64,000 nt of DNA from Mucilaginibacter endophyticus (GTDB taxonomy: Bacteria; Bacteroidota; Bacteroidia; Sphingobacteriales; Sphingobacteriaceae), in the NCBI RefSeq assembly GCF_003351025.1, contig NZ_QPCG01000003.1, positions 450,355 to 514,354 on the forward strand, given 5' to 3'. The notes beneath the pieces are model-generated. The model did not search any database and was not told the origin of the DNA. It was given only the letters and a program-made list of their open reading frames with translations. Of the stretch, positions 1-7,727 are shown in pieces (position 1 is the stretch's first letter; every line of letters starts with the position of its first letter). The translations under genes and the position numbers were made by a program.

Positions 1-774
1 CAAAACACCGAGCCAGCCATGGTTAAAAGTATCAGCATAATCAACTACGCCGGCGCTAACCTTAATCTTACCTGCATCGGCAGGAATAGTGTAAGGCGTG
101 TGGAAAGCCGGGTTAATAAAATGCCAGCCTAAACCTATGATCAATAATACGATGGCAACTTTTACAACCACAATAATATTGTTAACAATTGCCGATTCGG
201 CTGTACCGCGGATCAACAACAGGGTCAGCAGGAACAGAACCAGGATAGCCGGCAGGTTAATAATACCTCTTGTACCCAACTCGGCGGCATACATACCTGT
301 GGAAGTATTTGAAACCTCCATAAACGAGTGTGACCACGCGTATGGTATATGCACGTTAAAGAAAGTTGTTAAAAACTCATTAAAATACTGCGACCAGCCA
401 ATAGCAACCGTAGCGGCGCCAAGGGCATATTCAAGCACTAAGTCCCAACCAATGATCCAGGCAATAAACTCGCCCATGGTAGCATAAGAGTAGGTATAAG
501 CAGAACCCGCGATAGGGATCATACTTGCAAATTCGGCATAGCATAAACCAGCCAGGGCGCAACCTGCAGCTGCTATAAGGAAGGAAATGGTAACCGCAGG
601 CCCGGCGTGTTCACCTGCCGCAGCTGCCGTACGAACAAAAATACCGGCACCTATAATTGCGCCGATACCGAGTGCTATAAGCGAGCCAACACCTAAGGTT
701 CTCTTAAGCGATTTCTCTGTTTCTGCCGAAGCAGCCATTAGTTGAGCAATCGGTTTCTTAATAAATAATTTCAT
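1..774 (-). CDS. APC-family amino-acid permease (3' end beyond window)
   Basis: The reverse strand is open from an ATG at 774 to the window edge: 258 codons with no stop, so the C-terminal part is missing. The protein starts with a short basic cytoplasmic stretch and then the motif LGVGSLIALGIGAIIGAGIF near residues 27-46, typical of TM1 of APC-superfamily permeases of the YfnA / cationic amino-acid transporter type. Several hydrophobic segments follow, as expected for a 12-14 TM inner-membrane amino-acid transporter. Substrate cannot be told from this part. A TAnnTTTG box (TACGTTTG) lies about 45 bases upstream. It is transcribed alone, away from its neighbours. The family call is confident; the substrate is unknown. 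Confidence 0.88.
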   Translation of the reverse strand, partial: MKLFIKKPIAQLMAASAETEKSLKRTLGVGSLIALGIGAIIGAGIFVRTAAAAGEHAGPAVTISFLIAAAGCALAGLCYAEFASMIPIAGSAYTYSYATMGEFIAWIIGWDLVLEYALGAATVAIGWSQYFNEFLTTFFNVHIPYAWSHSFMEVSNTSTGMYAAELGTRGIINLPAILVLFLLTLLLIRGTAESAIVNNIIVVVKVAIVLLIIGLGWHFINPAFHTPYTIPADAGKIKVSAGVVDYADTFNHGWLGVL

Positions 775-1262
775 TTTAAATTAGTAAGATCAGTCAAAAA
801 TTAAAAATTTACATTTCCCCAAACGTACTTAAATTTATTGAAAACATAAAGAGCCGAATGAAACAACAGTTAAGTATTAATTATCAAAATATTAAACTGT
901 TAAATGCTATTAAATCTATAGAGATTGAGATTATGCATTGATATTTTACCGCTCAGATTGTTGTTTAAACCGGCAACTTAAAGGATAATTACGATTTTCT
1001 ATCCTCCAAAAACAGGTTTATGGCGGTAATCTTAGATTTTACCGGGCTTACATCCGTGCTTAAATCGGTTTGAGCGATTCAGCAGGTATTTTAGGATTTA
1101 AAAATTATTGATTTTTTGTCTAAACCAGAATTCTTGGGATTAATGGATTTCCGGGATTCCTGCCGCCCAAACATAGCAGAAGTACTGCAACTGCTAACTA
1201 TAAACTGCCCACTTAAACTGCTACTGCAAACTGCCGCTGCTACTAAAAACTGCCAACTGAAA
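775..1262. other. Gene-free region with AACTGC-rich low-complexity tract
   Basis: No convincing gene lies between the permease start and the zinc-ribbon stop. The permease promoter is at its left end. From about 1179 to 1262 the sequence is a degenerate run of AACTGC units (aactgctaacta, aaactgccc, aactgctactgc and so on), next to a short AT-rich stretch. An open frame at 1116-1307 is translated from this tract and is not a plausible protein. Confidence 0.5.
820..827 (-). promoter_or_regulatory. -7 box of permease promoter
   Basis: On the reverse strand this reads TACGTTTG, a full match to the Bacteroidota -7 consensus TAnnTTTG, and lies about 45 bases before the permease ATG. The -33 element is weak (TATG, 17 bases upstream), so only the -7 box is called. 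Confidence 0.45.
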
Positions 1263-1622
1263 TTACTCCCCTTCCCTTTTCACCAGCAACACCTCATCAT
1301 TATCTAACAGCAGGTAACCGTATTCATAATTAAAAAAATACGTTGATCCGGTTTTGGTTTGGTAGATGCTGGTGATATGGTCAAAATCAAAACCCTTTGC
1401 GGTAAGCTTTTTACGGGTTGTTTTGGTTTTACCTGTTGGGTTTAGTTCTTCCAGTATGCGGCGGTTACGGCGCAGAATATTATTGATATTACGCACCAGG
1501 TTATAACTGTTACTGTTGAGCTGGTTGTTATAATTGTTGCGGCACAGATCGTTACAAAACTTTTTGTCGGCACGGCCTTGTAGCGGCGTACCACAATCTA
1601 AGCATACTCTTTCCTGGTTCAT
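1263..1622 (-). CDS. Small zinc-ribbon protein
   Basis: 119 residues. Two Cys pairs, C7-x2-C10 and C23-x3-C27, form a likely zinc ribbon at the N-terminus (CLDCG...FCNDLCR). A basic, Asn-rich helical stretch follows (about 30-60), then a hydrophobic/acidic end. The ATG at 1622 is preferred to a TTG 33 bases upstream because the Cys motif then begins close to the N-terminus, as in related short zinc-ribbon proteins. It is divergent from ssb across 148 bases holding a CGTTTGCAAACG palindrome. A nucleic-acid-binding role is possible but only inferred from the zinc ribbon and basic region. Confidence 0.7.
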   Translation of the reverse strand: MNQERVCLDCGTPLQGRADKKFCNDLCRNNYNNQLNSNSYNLVRNINNILRRNRRILEELNPTGKTKTTRKKLTAKGFDFDHITSIYQTKTGSTYFFNYEYGYLLLDNDEVLLVKREGE

Positions 1623-1643
1623 AGATAAAGGTACGAATAATTT

Positions 1644-1671
1644 ATCCGTTTGCAAACGCTTACAAACGGAT
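1644..1671. promoter_or_regulatory. Palindromic site between divergent zinc-ribbon and ssb genes
   Basis: Arms ATCCGTTTG (1644-1652) and CAAACGGAT (1663-1671) are perfect inverted repeats. The left arm is also part of a perfect 12-base palindrome CGTTTGCAAACG (1647-1658). The site lies 22 bases ahead of the zinc-ribbon start and about 100 bases ahead of ssb. It could be an operator; no regulator is known from the sequence. Confidence 0.35.
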
Positions 1672-1770
1672 ACTATCGACTATAAACGGTTATTATCCGG
1701 TTAATTTTTCCTGTCCTCCCCACCTTTGTATCGTTAACTCAAACAATATTAAACAGTAAATATTAAAACG

Positions 1771-2109
1771 ATGAACTCATTAAGAAACAGTGTACGCCTG
1801 GTAGGTAACTTAGGTATGGATCCGGAAGTAAAGGTATTTGACAGCAATAAAAAAATGGTGCGCCTATCTATCGCCACCAACGAAAGCTATAAAAATGATA
1901 AAGGCGAAAAAATAACCGACACCCAATGGCATAACCTGATTTTCTGGGGCCCGCAAGCCAGCCTTGCCGAAGACCTGCTTAAAAAAGGCGACGAATTGGC
2001 TATTGAAGGCAAACTGACAAATCGTAACTACACCGACAAAGATGGCATTAAACGCTACGTGTCAGAAATAGTAGTTAATGAATTTTTAAAGGTAGGCGCA
2101 AAGGGCTGA
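1771..2109 (+). CDS. ssb: Single-stranded DNA-binding protein (short form)
   Basis: 112 residues, essentially a single OB fold. The family pattern NSVRLVGNLGMDPEV at residues 4-18, then ATNESYK, WHNLIFWG (about 50-57) and the GDELAIEGKLTNRNY strand are clear. SSB binds single-stranded DNA during replication and repair. The protein stops right after the OB fold (...FLKVGAKG) and lacks both the flexible linker and the acidic tip ending in DDDIPF-like residues that usual SSBs use to recruit partners. It is therefore likely a second, partner-independent or competence/mobile-type SSB rather than the main replication SSB. It stands alone. Confidence 0.9.
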   Translation: MNSLRNSVRLVGNLGMDPEVKVFDSNKKMVRLSIATNESYKNDKGEKITDTQWHNLIFWGPQASLAEDLLKKGDELAIEGKLTNRNYTDKDGIKRYVSEIVVNEFLKVGAKG

Positions 2110-2363
2110 AGAGCAAATGGTGAAATATCTAAAACTACAGGGCATTGGCGGATAAAACCTGTGAACGCAGTTGGTTTGGTATCTCCAAAAGATGAATGAC
2201 TATTTTATACGAGACATGCCTCTCAACTAACGGAATCGAAATGTATCAGTGACAATACCGGCAGAAAAAACCTCCCATTAACTTGACGGAGAAATTAAAT
2301 TATAGAAAGTGGCTTTAAACCTAAACCTTATCTTAATTATAACATTTCTTCCTGCTGGTATTG

Positions 2364-3032
2364 TCATTTATTAGCTTGCTCCCGTACCAATTTCTCTATT
2401 TCCGGAAGCTGTTTCTTATATTCCTCAGCGTCCCAGTTTTTTGCGTAATCTTTCATCGGTGGCATGCCCATTGTTTTGCGTCGCTCATCCAAATGATCAA
2501 CGTCAGCAACAGGATAAATATATGTTTTACCGGTTTGCTTGTCTGTAAATCCCTGGCTCCCGTAAACTTGCTTTTTGCCGGTACGCATGTTGATCCTGTC
2601 TTCAAGGATAGCCAGGTTACTTGACAGGATCTCACCATTTTTCTCTGATGCCCGGATCATTGGCAGATAGCTTTGCTGCGTTTGCAGATCGGCATGTTGA
2701 ATTACCAGGAATAGGGCCTGGCTGCCCATAATGCCCACCTTTTGCGGACCTAACCAACCATATTTTGTTAATATCGTGTTTACCCTGATCAAATTTTGGC
2801 TGTCAGTACTACGCATAACCTTTTGCAGGCTATCAACAATTTTGACTTGTGCATTATCCCTTTTTGCCTGAAGATATTTTATTCTCACCGATTGATCTGA
2901 TTGGAAAATGGTATCCAACACAGCCATTAAAGGCTTGTTTAATTTACTGCTGTCAATAGTGAATGAAGTAACCTGGGCAAACGAGATATTGCCCGGCAAT
3001 AGAAAAACACTTATGATAAAAAGCCTACGCAT
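2364..3032 (-). CDS. Secreted DUF6624-like protein
   Basis: 222 residues from the ATG at 3032. The N-terminus MRRLFIISVFLLPGNISFAQ is a typical Sec signal peptide ending in AQ. The mature part has a long helical region (about 45-75) and the conserved-looking segments KYGWLGPQKVG, LFLVIQHAD and YGSQ...YIYPVADV...LDERRKTMGMPP that I associate with DUF6624; function is unknown. A longer frame begins at 3164, but the signal peptide starts at 3032. The start overlaps the stop of the PAS/GAF gene by 8 bases (...GATGCGTAG), so the two are probably translationally coupled and expressed as one operon. Confidence 0.75.
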   Translation of the reverse strand: MRRLFIISVFLLPGNISFAQVTSFTIDSSKLNKPLMAVLDTIFQSDQSVRIKYLQAKRDNAQVKIVDSLQKVMRSTDSQNLIRVNTILTKYGWLGPQKVGIMGSQALFLVIQHADLQTQQSYLPMIRASEKNGEILSSNLAILEDRINMRTGKKQVYGSQGFTDKQTGKTYIYPVADVDHLDERRKTMGMPPMKDYAKNWDAEEYKKQLPEIEKLVREQANK

Positions 3033-4458
3033 CAGCCCCAAAAGCCTTAATATAAGCCGTTCTTTCCACAATGGAATGAATAACCCCATCAAGTTGTTGT
3101 GATGTTGTATCAATGTGTTCGATGATCTCTTTATTGAGCGGATTTTGCAGGTCATCGTTATCAAATAAATTAACCAGGCCCAAAATAGTAGCTACCGGCT
3201 TCCGCAATTCGTGCGAACTAATATTGGCGATTGTTTGCAGGCGGTTATTCTGTTCACGGATATTGTCTTCTGTTTTTTTGCTTTCTATTAACACCCTGAG
3301 GATGTTAACTGTACGCTCTATGATGCTTTGCTCATCATTACTTGGCTCTCGTGTATCATGATAGTAGATGCCAAATACAGCCAAAACTTTTGAACCTTTT
3401 GAGCTCATTACCGGAGTAGACCAGCAGGCTTTTAAACCGTACGGCCTCACCATATGCGCATAGTTGTCCCAAAGCGGATTGTTTTCTATATCGCTTACAA
3501 TTACCTGTTCGCGATGGTATACCGCCCTGCCGCATGAGCCTATATCCGGGCCTACGGGCAACCCCTCAAGCAAATCGCAATAAGCCTGTGACAAACGCGG
3601 GGCGGCCAGTACATGCATTTTTTCCTGTTGATCATCAACTTCAAGTACCGAGCATACCATATCCGGAAAAATCCGCTCAATACCCCGCAATAACTCACGC
3701 GTAGTTTGCCCAAGTGTGTATTGTGCTGTAGCATTTAACTCCAGCACTCCTTTTTCAAGCTCCAAAACCCATTCCTGCATCTTGATTTCCGTGATATCGC
3801 GGATAAAAATGGCTAACTGGTTTTTGTAAGGATAAACATTGATGCGTAACCAGCCATTGGATTTGGTATTAAGATATTGTACCTGTATAGATCGTCTCTC
3901 GGTTAACGATAACTGGAATTCATTAGCAACCCGTTCACTCAAGCCCAGGTTTTCGATCTGCATAAAATTAGCTTCCTTCAGCATTTCAACACTCAGGTTG
4001 GTCATGGCGTGAAAGGCAGGATTAAATGCAGTAATGTTCCAGAATGAATCCAACACGGCAAAACCTTCGTTAAGGCCCTGAATGGTATGCTGAACTATAT
4101 CATTTTCCGGCTGCCCCACCATACCGGCAAGGGTATTACCGCTTGAATAAATGAGGTTATCATCCTCATTTAATATTACCGACCAGATAATGCTGAAATA
4201 ACACCCGTCTTTGGCCTTTACCCGGCTTTGATAACCTACCAGCTTTTTATGAAGCAGGAGGCTGGCCTGAGATTCGGCCTGGCGTTCCTTATCGGCAGGG
4301 TGACAAATAGATGCGATATTTAAACCTGCTAAATCCTGATCGGTATAGTTAAATGTATTTCGAAACGCGTAATTGGTATGAAGGATCACACCATTCATAT
4401 CCATGACAAAAAAAATGTCTTTCGAATGAGTAAAAAGTGATGTAAACCTGGTGTCCAT
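3025..4458 (-). CDS. PAS-PAS-GAF-HisKA protein lacking the ATPase domain
   Basis: 477 residues, no membrane segments. Two PAS-like domains (about 5-115 and 120-230), a GAF domain (about 240-390) and then a HisKA-type dimerisation helix pair with H-box ISSHELRKP (His at 416). Only 61 residues follow this His and the protein ends; no N, G1 or G2 boxes of a HATPase domain are present. It cannot phosphorylate itself alone. It may serve as a phosphoacceptor or dimer partner for another kinase, or as a sensory scaffold. The next gene downstream (secreted DUF6624) overlaps it. The intact kinase at 25841-27319 has a similar H-box (VSHNLRS) with its ATPase domain. Confidence 0.82.
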   Translation of the reverse strand: MDTRFTSLFTHSKDIFFVMDMNGVILHTNYAFRNTFNYTDQDLAGLNIASICHPADKERQAESQASLLLHKKLVGYQSRVKAKDGCYFSIIWSVILNEDDNLIYSSGNTLAGMVGQPENDIVQHTIQGLNEGFAVLDSFWNITAFNPAFHAMTNLSVEMLKEANFMQIENLGLSERVANEFQLSLTERRSIQVQYLNTKSNGWLRINVYPYKNQLAIFIRDITEIKMQEWVLELEKGVLELNATAQYTLGQTTRELLRGIERIFPDMVCSVLEVDDQQEKMHVLAAPRLSQAYCDLLEGLPVGPDIGSCGRAVYHREQVIVSDIENNPLWDNYAHMVRPYGLKACWSTPVMSSKGSKVLAVFGIYYHDTREPSNDEQSIIERTVNILRVLIESKKTEDNIREQNNRLQTIANISSHELRKPVATILGLVNLFDNDDLQNPLNKEIIEHIDTTSQQLDGVIHSIVERTAYIKAFGADA

Positions 4459-4523
4459 TAGCTAAGAGCATAACATATTTATAATAACTAAGTTATAAAA
4501 ATGTTTGCAATATTATTCAATAT

Positions 4524-5228
4524 TCATGGAGTAGTTGCTGCTACAGGTATTATTTTTCCGTTAAAAAATTTACTACCGGTTAATGCGAAGTCGGCAATAT
4601 ATTTTCCCATTTCAAAGGCCATCACCGGCGATTCGTACCCTGGAAACGCTTGCTCCAGCATCTCGGTTTGTGCCGATCCTAAAGCAAGACAATTTACTTT
4701 GATACCTTGTTCTGTTAGCTCCTGCGCCAAACATTCGGTTAGCGTATGTAAAGCCGATTTGCTTGCCGAATAAGCCGCAAGGCCCGGAAATTTAGCGCTC
4801 CCCTGGAAACCACCCATGCTGCCGATATTAAGGATATGCGCACCGGCAGGCATTAAAGATACCAAAGCTTGGATTGCCCTTACATGACCAATAAAGTTGC
4901 TTTGCAGCATTTCTACAAAATCCGACTCAAGCAACTCTGCAAATGGCTTATTGATAAGCACTCCTGCGTTGTTGATCAAAATATCAACCCGGTTATCAAA
5001 ATGCGACGCTATAAAATGCTGCAAGCCTTCATAATCGTCATGCACAATATCAAATTTTAAGGCAAACAACTGGCAGTCGGGATTTAAGCCATGAGCTATT
5101 TCCAGCAAACGTTCCAGTTTATCCTGTGAGCGGGCCAAAGCAATTACTTTGTGGCTACCCGATAGTATCAGTTCAATTACGGCTTCGAAGCCCACGCCGC
5201 TGCTGGCGCCGGTTATTATGATGTTCAT
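4524..5228 (-). CDS. Short-chain dehydrogenase/reductase
   Basis: 234 residues of the classical SDR fold. TGASSGVG (6-13) is the dinucleotide-binding glycine motif, NNAG is at 86-89, and the catalytic residues S137, Y153 and K157 (YSASK) are all present. It is a cytosolic NAD(P)-dependent oxidoreductase; the substrate is unknown. The ATG overlaps the stop of the upstream PIN-domain gene (ATGA-type overlap), so it appears co-transcribed with the toxin-antitoxin pair. That is odd company for an SDR and may just reflect insertion of the module upstream. Confidence 0.88.
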   Translation of the reverse strand: MNIIITGASSGVGFEAVIELILSGSHKVIALARSQDKLERLLEIAHGLNPDCQLFALKFDIVHDDYEGLQHFIASHFDNRVDILINNAGVLINKPFAELLESDFVEMLQSNFIGHVRAIQALVSLMPAGAHILNIGSMGGFQGSAKFPGLAAYSASKSALHTLTECLAQELTEQGIKVNCLALGSAQTEMLEQAFPGYESPVMAFEMGKYIADFALTGSKFFNGKIIPVAATTP

Positions 5229-5587
5229 AAGGTAAAAGGATCTATAATTTTCACTTTATTGCCAAGCGATTTAAAATCAGCAATATTATTAGTAAGCAAA
5301 GGCATATTTTGCACCAAAGCTGTAGCGTAAATTATAGCATAGGGTAATTTCACCCGGTTTTTAGTTCTTAATTTATTTGTTTCTTCAGATATCTCATCCG
5401 TTAAGGGAATAACATCCATTTCATCACATATAGCCCTAAGTAAATCGTGTTCCTCAACGTTAGGGAAAGCATAACCTAAAGCCTCTATTTTAGTTATAAC
5501 AGATATAGCTGATTTTTCTTTTAGTATTTTTTCAGGATCAAGGGTAAATTTAGAAAGATAGATAAGAACGTTGGTGTCAAAAATCAC
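5225..5587 (-). CDS. PIN-domain (VapC-like) toxin, possibly inactive
   Basis: 120 residues. PIN ribonucleases cut RNA using a cluster of acidic residues with Mg2+. Seen here: D4 in FDTNVLIY, E35 in TKIEALGY and D104 in TNNIADF. The usual LPDAIIAATA motif reads LPYAIIYATA, so the third acidic residue is Tyr83 (codon TAT where GAT is expected). Activity may be reduced or lost. It overlaps the antitoxin gene by 11 bases and the SDR gene by 4, so the three form an overlapping run. Type II toxin assignment is from domain plus context. Confidence 0.8.
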   Translation of the reverse strand: MIFDTNVLIYLSKFTLDPEKILKEKSAISVITKIEALGYAFPNVEEHDLLRAICDEMDVIPLTDEISEETNKLRTKNRVKLPYAIIYATALVQNMPLLTNNIADFKSLGNKVKIIDPFTL

Positions 5588-5822
5588 GATCCCATTCCTT
5601 TCTTATATTCCGTTGCCATTCAGCAGGATCGTCAATATCTTGAAAAAGACCTTTACCCTTAGACGCGTTAAGGATCGCTTTTATCTTGTCTAATTGAGTA
5701 GACTCAGTTGCTACCTCATCGCCATTCTTAACAGCAATATTCTTTATATATGGAATATCCTTTAAAATCTTTTTTAAAGATTCTGTACGCTCGTCATCAA
5801 CGGTTATTATTAGCGTTGTCAT
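5577..5822 (-). CDS. Antitoxin partner of the PIN-domain protein
   Basis: 81 residues. Begins with a beta strand and acidic turn (MTTLIITVDDERTESLKKILKDIP), followed by a helical acidic C-terminus (DDPAEWQRNIRKEWDRDF) that would suit wrapping around a PIN toxin. It precedes the toxin with an 11-base overlap, the usual order in vapBC-type modules. The fold resembles small Bacteroidota antitoxins of the DUF2683 type, though I cannot confirm the family. Confidence 0.68.
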   Translation of the reverse strand: MTTLIITVDDERTESLKKILKDIPYIKNIAVKNGDEVATESTQLDKIKAILNASKGKGLFQDIDDPAEWQRNIRKEWDRDF

Positions 5823-5844
5823 ACTCTAAATTACTCAATAAACG

Positions 5845-7626
5845 CTAAACTACCAATTTTTGCTCAACCGGGTGCTTGATCAGGTAAAAACCATCGCTGA
5901 TGAGTTTGCCGTATTCAGGCTCGTTATTTCCTTTTTGCTCCAGAAAATGTTTGATCTCGGCGGCTAATGCGGGCTCTGCTTTTTCATGATCGAGTATTTC
6001 AAGGATCTCCAAGGCGCAAAGCCAGTCGTCATGATGGTCTTTTTGCAATTGCTGCCAAACGTTGCCTAAAAAACCGTAATCACCATGGTTAATGCGGCAA
6101 GCGCGCACCTGCTGGTAAAGCCGGTGCAGTTCTTTGGTTTTATGATCGTGCACAGCATGGTGGGTTTCTGTTTTTGATTTATAAACAATGGTTTCGTAAG
6201 CCTCCCTATCGGCCGCCCCACAAAATACAGATACAATTTCTTCACCTACAGCCATATCATAAACACCCCAGGCCGGGTCAAACAATATCGTTCCCTTATC
6301 ATCAGTAACAGTTACATCGTTAAAAGTGATCAGGCAGATTCTACCATCCACCGAAAGAACATTTTTCACAACCCCATTCACGGATATCCCGCTTTCAAAA
6401 AGTAATTCTGTTCTGTTACCATTTACTATGCCAGCTGCTTTTAAATCGTCTTCCGAAAAATTTTCTAAAGCAAGGTCAGGGTTATTCTTCAGTTTACCAA
6501 CCGGCGAGCTGAAACCATCTTTATGATAATCTTTTCCGTGACCCTTTAATTGTTTATTATTAGAGGCTAAAGCAGTAGGACCGGTTGTTTTGATAAAATA
6601 AGGTCTTCCATCGGCACCTGTTTTGAAATCGGTAATGGTGCCGGAAACCTGCAGGCCCGAGCTATAAACCGCGGTGCAGGCATTTTTACTCTCTACAGCT
6701 TTATTTAAACCGTAAGCCCCACCCTTTCTGAATGACATGGTATCGGCAAATTCTTCCAGCACATTAATCAGATTCTGAAAATCGGGGGTCACAAAAAGCT
6801 GGGGTTGTGGCTTGGTAATATCATATGAATACTTAACGGCATCAATAGTATACCACAACTTTTCAACGTTTTTATTCATACAGGTGGAGCTTTCGCCGAT
6901 GGATGAAAGCAAACCAGCGCCATAGATCTTTGGCTGCTCCAAGGTACCGATCAGGCCGTACTCTACCGTCCACCAGTGCAGGCGGCTCAATAAAGCCATC
7001 TCCGAAGGCGCGCCCATATTTTCCTGGCAGTAGGTTACCAGCGCTTCGGCCTTGACGATCTCCTGTTCATCAGCATCAGGCATTTCTTTCAATATCGATA
7101 AAGCCCTGATAGCTTCGTACAACTCAAAATCCTGGGCCGAGAACATAGCCTTCGCCCCTATCGAGCCGAAATAACTCAGATATTCGTGATAGTCCTTATC
7201 GGCAATAATGGGTGCATGACCAGCCGATTCATGGATGATATCGGGCGCCGGGGTATATTCAATATGTTTTAACTGGCGGATATCTGCAGCAATAACCAGC
7301 ACCCGGTAGGCCTGGTACTCCATAAATGCGGCTGGTGGGATAAACCCATCAACAGTAACTGCTCCCCAGCCAATTTTGCCGAGGGCATCATTCATCTCCT
7401 GTAAATTAGGGATATGCTCAATGGTTAATCCGGCTTTTTGCAAACCGGGGATGTACGGATAGTAAGCTACATCCTTCAGGTAGCTATAATTCTGGCGCAT
7501 AACATAACGCCACACCGCATGATCAATGGGTGTATAATGTTCGTAGTGCTGGTCGACTATAAATTGTTTTAAATGACCGGGCAATGCCGCAACCTGCGGA
7601 TTATTAAAATCATTAAAATGGCTCAT
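5845..7626 (-). CDS. phhA: Aromatic amino-acid hydroxylase (phenylalanine 4-monooxygenase, long form)
   Basis: 593 residues. The N-terminal ~300 residues are the iron- and pterin-dependent hydroxylase domain, with the metal-binding triad H132 and H137 in IHESAGHAPI and E222 in WWTVEYG. The enzyme converts phenylalanine to tyrosine with tetrahydrobiopterin and O2. Usual bacterial enzymes are about 260-300 residues; here some 290 further residues (about 300-593) form a second part I do not recognise. With hpd, hmgA and the fumarylacetoacetase-like gene in this window it would feed phenylalanine into tyrosine breakdown. A promoter (TTTG-N20-TAAACTTG) lies just upstream. Phenylalanine versus tryptophan specificity is not settled by sequence alone. 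Confidence 0.88.
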   Translation of the reverse strand: MSHFNDFNNPQVAALPGHLKQFIVDQHYEHYTPIDHAVWRYVMRQNYSYLKDVAYYPYIPGLQKAGLTIEHIPNLQEMNDALGKIGWGAVTVDGFIPPAAFMEYQAYRVLVIAADIRQLKHIEYTPAPDIIHESAGHAPIIADKDYHEYLSYFGSIGAKAMFSAQDFELYEAIRALSILKEMPDADEQEIVKAEALVTYCQENMGAPSEMALLSRLHWWTVEYGLIGTLEQPKIYGAGLLSSIGESSTCMNKNVEKLWYTIDAVKYSYDITKPQPQLFVTPDFQNLINVLEEFADTMSFRKGGAYGLNKAVESKNACTAVYSSGLQVSGTITDFKTGADGRPYFIKTTGPTALASNNKQLKGHGKDYHKDGFSSPVGKLKNNPDLALENFSEDDLKAAGIVNGNRTELLFESGISVNGVVKNVLSVDGRICLITFNDVTVTDDKGTILFDPAWGVYDMAVGEEIVSVFCGAADREAYETIVYKSKTETHHAVHDHKTKELHRLYQQVRACRINHGDYGFLGNVWQQLQKDHHDDWLCALEILEILDHEKAEPALAAEIKHFLEQKGNNEPEYGKLISDGFYLIKHPVEQKLVV

Positions 7627-7655
7627 TGATAAACTGGCGATTTATAATATAACGC

Positions 7656-7687
7656 CAAGTTTAGCATATGGTTGCTATGAAAACAAA
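7656..7687 (-). promoter_or_regulatory. Promoter of the aromatic amino-acid hydroxylase gene
   Basis: On the reverse strand TTTG (7684-7687) is followed after 20 bases by TAAACTTG (7656-7663), one mismatch from TAnnTTTG. The ATG is 29 bases downstream, a normal leader length. Confidence 0.5.
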
Positions 7688-7727
7688 CTTCAGTTTATTA
7701 TTACGAAATTAAATTTTAAACAGAATA

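Noticed and set aside
98..487. Forward frame antiparallel to the permease
   Set aside because: Shadow of the reverse-strand permease, whose APC-family motifs are clear.
1116..1307. Forward open frame in the AACTGC tract
   Set aside because: It is made from a simple repeat and overlaps the zinc-ribbon gene.
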